Under the pieces are notes generated by a model. It had not been told where the DNA came from. It made no database searches and worked only from the letters and a program-made list of their open reading frames with translations. Shown here one piece after another: positions 6,363 through 9,413 of a stretch of DNA of 9,413 nucleotides. A program made the translations under genes and the position numbers. The stretch is from Pseudomonadota bacterium (GTDB lineage: Bacteria > Pseudomonadota > Gammaproteobacteria > Burkholderiales > Casimicrobiaceae): positions 1 through 9,413 of the forward strand of contig JAKPSO010000908.1 in NCBI GenBank assembly GCA_029571495.1, given 5' to 3'. Within the stretch, counting starts at the first letter, position 1; every line of letters begins with the position of its first letter.

Positions 6363-7379
6363 CTACTTTGTGGCTTCCGCGTGATACGCGGCGATGCGAT
6401 CCACCTCGTTCTTGCTACCGAGGAACACACTGACACGCTGATGCAATTTGCTAGGACGCACATCGAGGATGCGTTCACTGCCGGTGCTCGCCGCACCGCC
6501 CGCCTGTTCCACGATGAGACTCATCGGATTGGCTTCGTACATCAGGCGCAAATGCCCGGCGCGGTGCGTCGGGCGCTGATCGTTCGGGTACATAAACACG
6601 CCGCCGCGGGTCATGATGCGATGCACATCCGCCACCATCGATGCCACCCAGCGCATGTTGAAATTTTTGCCGCGGGGGCCTGTTTCGCCGAGCAGTAATT
6701 CGTCGATGTAGCGCTTCACCGGTGGGTCCCAATGGCGCATGTTGCTCATGTTGATCGCGAACTCTTTGGTGTCTTCCGGGATGCGCATGTTCGACTGCGT
6801 AAGCACCCACGAGCCCATCTCGCGATCAAGCGTGAAGCAATGCACGCCGGTGCCGACCGTCAGCACGAGAAGCGTCGTCGGACCGTACACCGCGTAGCCC
6901 GCCGCGACTTGTTGCGTCCCGGGCAACAAGAACGACTTTTCGGTGACTGGGCCGAGCTCGTCGGACGATTTCAGCACTGAAAAAATGGTGCCGATCGATA
7001 CGTTCACGTCGATGTTCGATGAGCCATCGAGCGGATCGAACAGCAGGAGATATTCGCCCTTGGGATACCGGTTCGGAATCTCGTGAAACGTCTCCATTTC
7101 TTCGGACGCCATGCCCGCGAGATGACCGCCCCACTCGTTGGCTTCCATCAAAATTTCGTTCGAGATGACGTCGAGCTTTTTTTGCACTTCGCCTTGCACA
7201 TTCTCAGTGTCATTGCTGCCGAGAATGCCGGCGAGTGCGCCTTTGCCGACGTTCACCGCGATGGCTTTGCACGCACGAGCGACGACTTCGATCAGGAGCC
7301 TCAGCTCCGGCTTGATCGCGCGCGCAGAGCGCTGCTGTTCGACTAAAAACTGTGTGAGCGTAGTGCGGCGAGGGGCCAT
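6363..7379 (-). CDS. fbp: Class I fructose-1,6-bisphosphatase
   Basis: 338-residue enzyme hydrolysing fructose-1,6-bisphosphate to fructose-6-phosphate, the committed step of gluconeogenesis (and of the Calvin cycle where present). The metal-binding set of class I FBPases is visible: E93/E94 in MASEEM, and D115, D118 and neighbours in FDPLDGSSNID (114-124). The substrate-binding region NMRWVASMVADVHRI and the C-terminal Gly-rich segment VEQAGGAAS are also intact. Length is normal. The sequence resembles Burkholderiales FBPases, for example ENVQGEVQKKLDV and EANEWGGHLA, and is the main taxonomic clue in the window. The ATG at 7379 gives the expected N-terminus (TLTQFL), but no strong Shine-Dalgarno is visible before it. 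chaC follows after 15 bases. Confidence 0.97.
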   Translation of the reverse strand: MAPRRTTLTQFLVEQQRSARAIKPELRLLIEVVARACKAIAVNVGKGALAGILGSNDTENVQGEVQKKLDVISNEILMEANEWGGHLAGMASEEMETFHEIPNRYPKGEYLLLFDPLDGSSNIDVNVSIGTIFSVLKSSDELGPVTEKSFLLPGTQQVAAGYAVYGPTTLLVLTVGTGVHCFTLDREMGSWVLTQSNMRIPEDTKEFAINMSNMRHWDPPVKRYIDELLLGETGPRGKNFNMRWVASMVADVHRIMTRGGVFMYPNDQRPTHRAGHLRLMYEANPMSLIVEQAGGAASTGSERILDVRPSKLHQRVSVFLGSKNEVDRIAAYHAEATK

Positions 7380-7416
7380 GATGCAGTCTGGGTGCGAGTG
7401 ACGAGGGATGTTGCGA

Positions 7417-7437
7417 ATTGTAGTCCTGAGATTTATA
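7417..7437 (-). promoter_or_regulatory. Possible -10 elements of the fbp promoter
   Basis: In the 190-base gap between the YkgJ gene and fbp, the minus strand has TATAAA (7437-7432) and TACAAT (7422-7417), both good -10 hexamers upstream of the fbp start. Neither has a convincing -35 at the right distance. A five-base-pair inverted repeat, GCGGT-ATCG-ACCGC (7446-7459), lies just upstream. No convincing terminator for the RT-YkgJ pair is seen in the gap. Confidence 0.3.
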
Positions 7438-7569
7438 GCTTTCAGGCGGTATCGACCGCTTTGCCGTCATTCGCGCGCGGTTTTGTATTAAGTCGACAGT
7501 GGGCGAAAACGTATTGAAGCGACCGTGGGGCTGCCCATGCGGCGCAAAAGCTGTAACACGAGGTCATCG

Positions 7570-7839
7570 CTACCGCGTTTCCCGCTCCAACCGTGCCAAA
7601 AACTGCATCGCATGCCCGCGGGTCACGTCGACGTTTTCGTCGCTACCGCACATTTCCAACGATGCCTGCAAACTGCTGCACACCGAGGGTCGACGCGGGT
7701 CACCGAAGATCTTGCAGCGATTGTCGTCGTCGAGTTGCACGCAGCGTGCGCCCGCTGCTTTGCCCGACGGCGCACCGGGAATTGGTGACGAAATTGATGG
7801 CGCGATACAACACGCGCCGCATCCTGAGCGGCAGTTCAT
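7570..7839 (-). CDS. YkgJ-family cysteine-cluster protein
   Basis: 89-residue protein of the YkgJ family (putative zinc or iron-binding CxxxCxxCC proteins; biochemical role unknown). It has NCRSGCGACC at residues 2-11, then conserved IAPSISSPIPG, RCVQLDDDNRCKIFG and a last pair of cysteines in VCSSLQASLEMCG. That makes eight cysteines, consistent with one metal or iron-sulfur site. The open frame runs up to 7995, but the family start is the ATG at 7839. This ATG overlaps the stop codon of the reverse transcriptase gene (ATGA, 7839-7836), so translation is probably coupled. YkgJ proteins normally occur alone as housekeeping genes, which makes the RT neighbour noteworthy. Confidence 0.88.
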   Translation of the reverse strand: MNCRSGCGACCIAPSISSPIPGAPSGKAAGARCVQLDDDNRCKIFGDPRRPSVCSSLQASLEMCGSDENVDVTRGHAMQFLARLERETR

Positions 7840-9302
7840 TCGGTTTGACTCGACGTTTGAGCTGGCGCATTGGTCGCGGCAAACAGTTTTATTCGAAGTT
7901 TCTCCGCACGCGCAGGGTTCGATTGCCCGAGCCACGCGACGCGGCCGAGCAACACGCGTAACTCCTCCGTGCCCGCCGTCGCGGCTGTCTTGCAAAAGCG
8001 ATGCACGCTCGCCTTGAGCGCATCGTATTCATCGCGAGGGACGTTCACGCGCGTGTTCACCACGAGCCCCGTGAAGCGCTGCCGCACACTTTTCCGCATC
8101 ACGCGCGTTTTTTGCAGATTCAATTCCCATCCTTCTTCGGCGATGATCACGCGCGCTGTGGCGATGAACGGCCGCCACGATTTTGCCAACACCTCATCGC
8201 CCGAAAACACCAAATCGTCGGCGTAACGCGTATAAGTCGCGCCGAAAGTCTTGGCCCACGCATCAAGTCGCACGTCAAGAGCACGCGCACACAGATTCGC
8301 CAGCGCGGGCGAGGTTGGCGCGCCCTGCGGCAAATGCGGTACGCCGAAGCGAGGCAGGAATGCGTTGCGTTCGTCGGATGACGTGATTGCACATAACGCC
8401 TCGCGCAACGAACGCCGCGTCTGCTGCGCGACACACATCGTCGTGAGCGCGTTCGACACGCGCACGTTGTAGCCCAACGAGCGAAACAACAAGAATACGC
8501 GCGCGCCGCTAATCGTCGGAAAAAAGTCTTTCAAGTCCAGCCGTATCACCACCTCGCGTCCCACGTGCGCCGCTGCATGCGTGCGTACGGAGCGAGCACG
8601 CACGAAGCCATGCGCAGCGTCGTGCGCGGCCACGTGATCGAGCACACGATGCAACAAGCGCCGCTGCAACACACGGAGTGCCTCCGACGGAATCTCGATC
8701 AAGCGAACGCCGCCACTCGATTTGCGCACACTGCGCAGCCGGTACCGCGATCTCGCGAGCGCATCGTCGAACTCCTCGCGCGAGACGTCAAGCAACCGAG
8801 CAATGTCGTTAACGTCGTTTAACCCTGACAACGATGGCGCTGTAGTTTGCGTGGGTTGCGGCAGTGGCCACGTCGCCACGAAAGGCGCATACAGCGGCGC
8901 GTCGTCGGCTTCGTCTCGTTCTAGCCACGCGGCCAACGCCTCAGGCTGCTCCGCCAGCAGCGCCACCATTTCTGCGTCCGGCGTGTCGTCGTGTTCAGAC
9001 GGTTCGACTTCGCCCGTCACGACCGCGAAGCCGTCCACCAGCGGCACAAATGCGTTTGACTTCAATATGAAATCGGTGAGCACTGTCGTTGGCCATTTCG
9101 TCCAGTCGTTGCCGGTCTCAGCGCACTTTTGTAAGTCCAACGCAACGTGGCGCACGATGCCGCTCGCGCCGGTGAAGTGCCGGCTGCTGCGTCGCGCTAG
9201 CGTCGTGGGCTTCAGACTGTACCAATGCGCCACAGCGTGTGAGAAGAACGCCGCAAGCTGCGCGGCGAGCCACTCCGGCGAGGGCGCCGCGGCGCTAATC
9301 AC
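7836..9302 (-). CDS. Retron-like reverse transcriptase with N-terminal extension
   Basis: 488-residue RNA-directed DNA polymerase. Residues 1-170 are an unrecognised extension with an acidic centre. Fingers and palm follow, with GGVRLIEIPSEALRVLQRR (197-215), a region-X-like HGFVRARSVRTHAAAHVG (231-248), motif A RLDLKDFFPTIS with D256, LPQGAPTSPALAN (324-336), the catalytic YADD (360-363), GWELNLQKTRVM (391-402) and TGLVVN (411-416). The last matches the VTG motif of retron RTs (region Y), although the first residue is Phe (FTG). The usual NAxxH of retron region X is replaced by HAAAH. No maturase, endonuclease, protease or primase domain is visible, which argues against a group II intron. 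The length and long leader recall myxobacterial Mx162-type retron RTs (from memory). The GTG start at 9302 has GGAG six bases upstream; a TAG 12 codons earlier closes the frame. The end overlaps the YkgJ gene (ATGA). Confidence 0.9.
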   Translation of the reverse strand: MISAAAPSPEWLAAQLAAFFSHAVAHWYSLKPTTLARRSSRHFTGASGIVRHVALDLQKCAETGNDWTKWPTTVLTDFILKSNAFVPLVDGFAVVTGEVEPSEHDDTPDAEMVALLAEQPEALAAWLERDEADDAPLYAPFVATWPLPQPTQTTAPSLSGLNDVNDIARLLDVSREEFDDALARSRYRLRSVRKSSGGVRLIEIPSEALRVLQRRLLHRVLDHVAAHDAAHGFVRARSVRTHAAAHVGREVVIRLDLKDFFPTISGARVFLLFRSLGYNVRVSNALTTMCVAQQTRRSLREALCAITSSDERNAFLPRFGVPHLPQGAPTSPALANLCARALDVRLDAWAKTFGATYTRYADDLVFSGDEVLAKSWRPFIATARVIIAEEGWELNLQKTRVMRKSVRQRFTGLVVNTRVNVPRDEYDALKASVHRFCKTAATAGTEELRVLLGRVAWLGQSNPARAEKLRIKLFAATNAPAQTSSQTE

Positions 9303-9304
9303 CG

Positions 9305-9318
9305 CGCGCTCCGGCGCG
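9305..9318 (-). promoter_or_regulatory. RBS of the RT gene inside a small hairpin
   Basis: On the minus strand CGCGC-CGGA-GCGCG forms a five-base-pair GC stem whose loop and flank contain the GGAG that serves the GTG start at 9302. Folding would partly hide the ribosome binding site. The structure is short and its effect is inferred. Confidence 0.4.
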
Positions 9319-9354
9319 TAAAAGGGGAATGGCAGCGTCTACCACGGGTCGAAA

Positions 9355-9393
9355 CACCGCCCCGAGTGCGCGGCGAGCGCACGGATGCCGGTG
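9355..9393 (-). ncRNA. Candidate retron RNA (msd-like) hairpin, partial
   Basis: Upstream of the RT gene, the minus strand can fold as CACCG / internal loop / CC / GTGCGC / TCGCC loop / GCGCAC / two-base bulge / GG / internal loop / CGGTG. This is a 39-base imperfect hairpin about 52 bases before the start codon. Retron msr-msd RNAs lie just upstream of their RT and contain such long stems. The flanking a1/a2 repeats and the branching guanosine cannot be found, because the window ends at 9413. The remaining upstream DNA holds no gene I can support. Confidence 0.35.
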
Positions 9394-9413
9394 CAACAGA
9401 AGGTCTCGATTAG

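Noticed and set aside
7840..7995. Longer start for the YkgJ gene (141 residues)
   Set aside because: The extra 52 residues lie inside the RT coding sequence, are unlike YkgJ proteins, and the ATG at 7839 gives the exact family N-terminus with ATGA coupling.
7499..8017. 172-codon plus-strand open frame
   Set aside because: It is antisense to the YkgJ gene and the RT end; its composition is that of a shadow frame.
7836..9302. Group II intron maturase or diversity-generating retroelement
   Set aside because: No maturase X or endonuclease domain, no intron RNA domain V-like structure noticed, and no template/variable repeat pair in the window. The TGLVVN and region-X motifs point to retron-like RTs.
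8722..9321. 199-codon plus-strand open frame, Ser/Ala-rich
   Set aside because: It is antisense to the N-terminal half of the reverse transcriptase, is low in complexity and has no family signature.
1..9413. CRISPR array, tRNA, rRNA, insertion sequence or integrase
   Set aside because: Looked for on both strands; no regularly spaced repeats, no clover-leaf gene, no transposase or integrase motifs seen.

Overview
The window looks like a stretch of a moderately GC-rich betaproteobacterial chromosome, most likely Burkholderiales. The best evidence is the class I fructose-1,6-bisphosphatase, whose sequence reads like the Burkholderiales form of the enzyme. The undecaprenyl-diphosphatase, ChaC and YkgJ proteins fit the same assignment. 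This is my family recognition, not a database search. I see no tRNA, rRNA, insertion sequence or CRISPR array.

Left part, plus strand (about 23-3992): an EamA-type drug/metabolite exporter is followed by a compact chromate-resistance pair. The first gene of the pair encodes a rhodanese domain fused to a ChrB C-terminal domain. The second encodes the two-domain chromate transporter ChrA and starts inside the stop codon of the first (ATGA overlap). A VapBC-type toxin-antitoxin pair follows. It has a perfect inverted repeat over its probable -10 box and may be translated from a leaderless mRNA.

Right part, minus strand (about 9302 down to 3998), read in transcription order: a retron-like reverse transcriptase of 488 residues overlaps a small YkgJ-family cysteine-cluster gene by ATGA. 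Next come fbp (gluconeogenesis) and a closely linked chaC (glutathione breakdown). After a 142-base gap comes a Gly-rich YidB/DUF937 protein, then a REP-like stem-loop, a strong intrinsic terminator, and uppP (undecaprenyl-phosphate recycling, TTG start). uppP and vapC converge tail to tail with a 5-base gap.

The most unusual part is the right end. The reverse transcriptase carries retron hallmarks: a region-X-like segment, the YADD catalytic motif, and a TGLVVN region-Y motif. It also has an N-terminal extension of about 170 residues that I do not recognise. The DNA just upstream can fold into a long imperfect hairpin that could belong to a retron msr-msd RNA, but the window ends before this can be settled. 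Translational coupling of this RT to a putative metal-binding YkgJ-like protein is the best candidate here for an undescribed system. The alternative is that an RT gene sits next to an ordinary housekeeping ykgJ.
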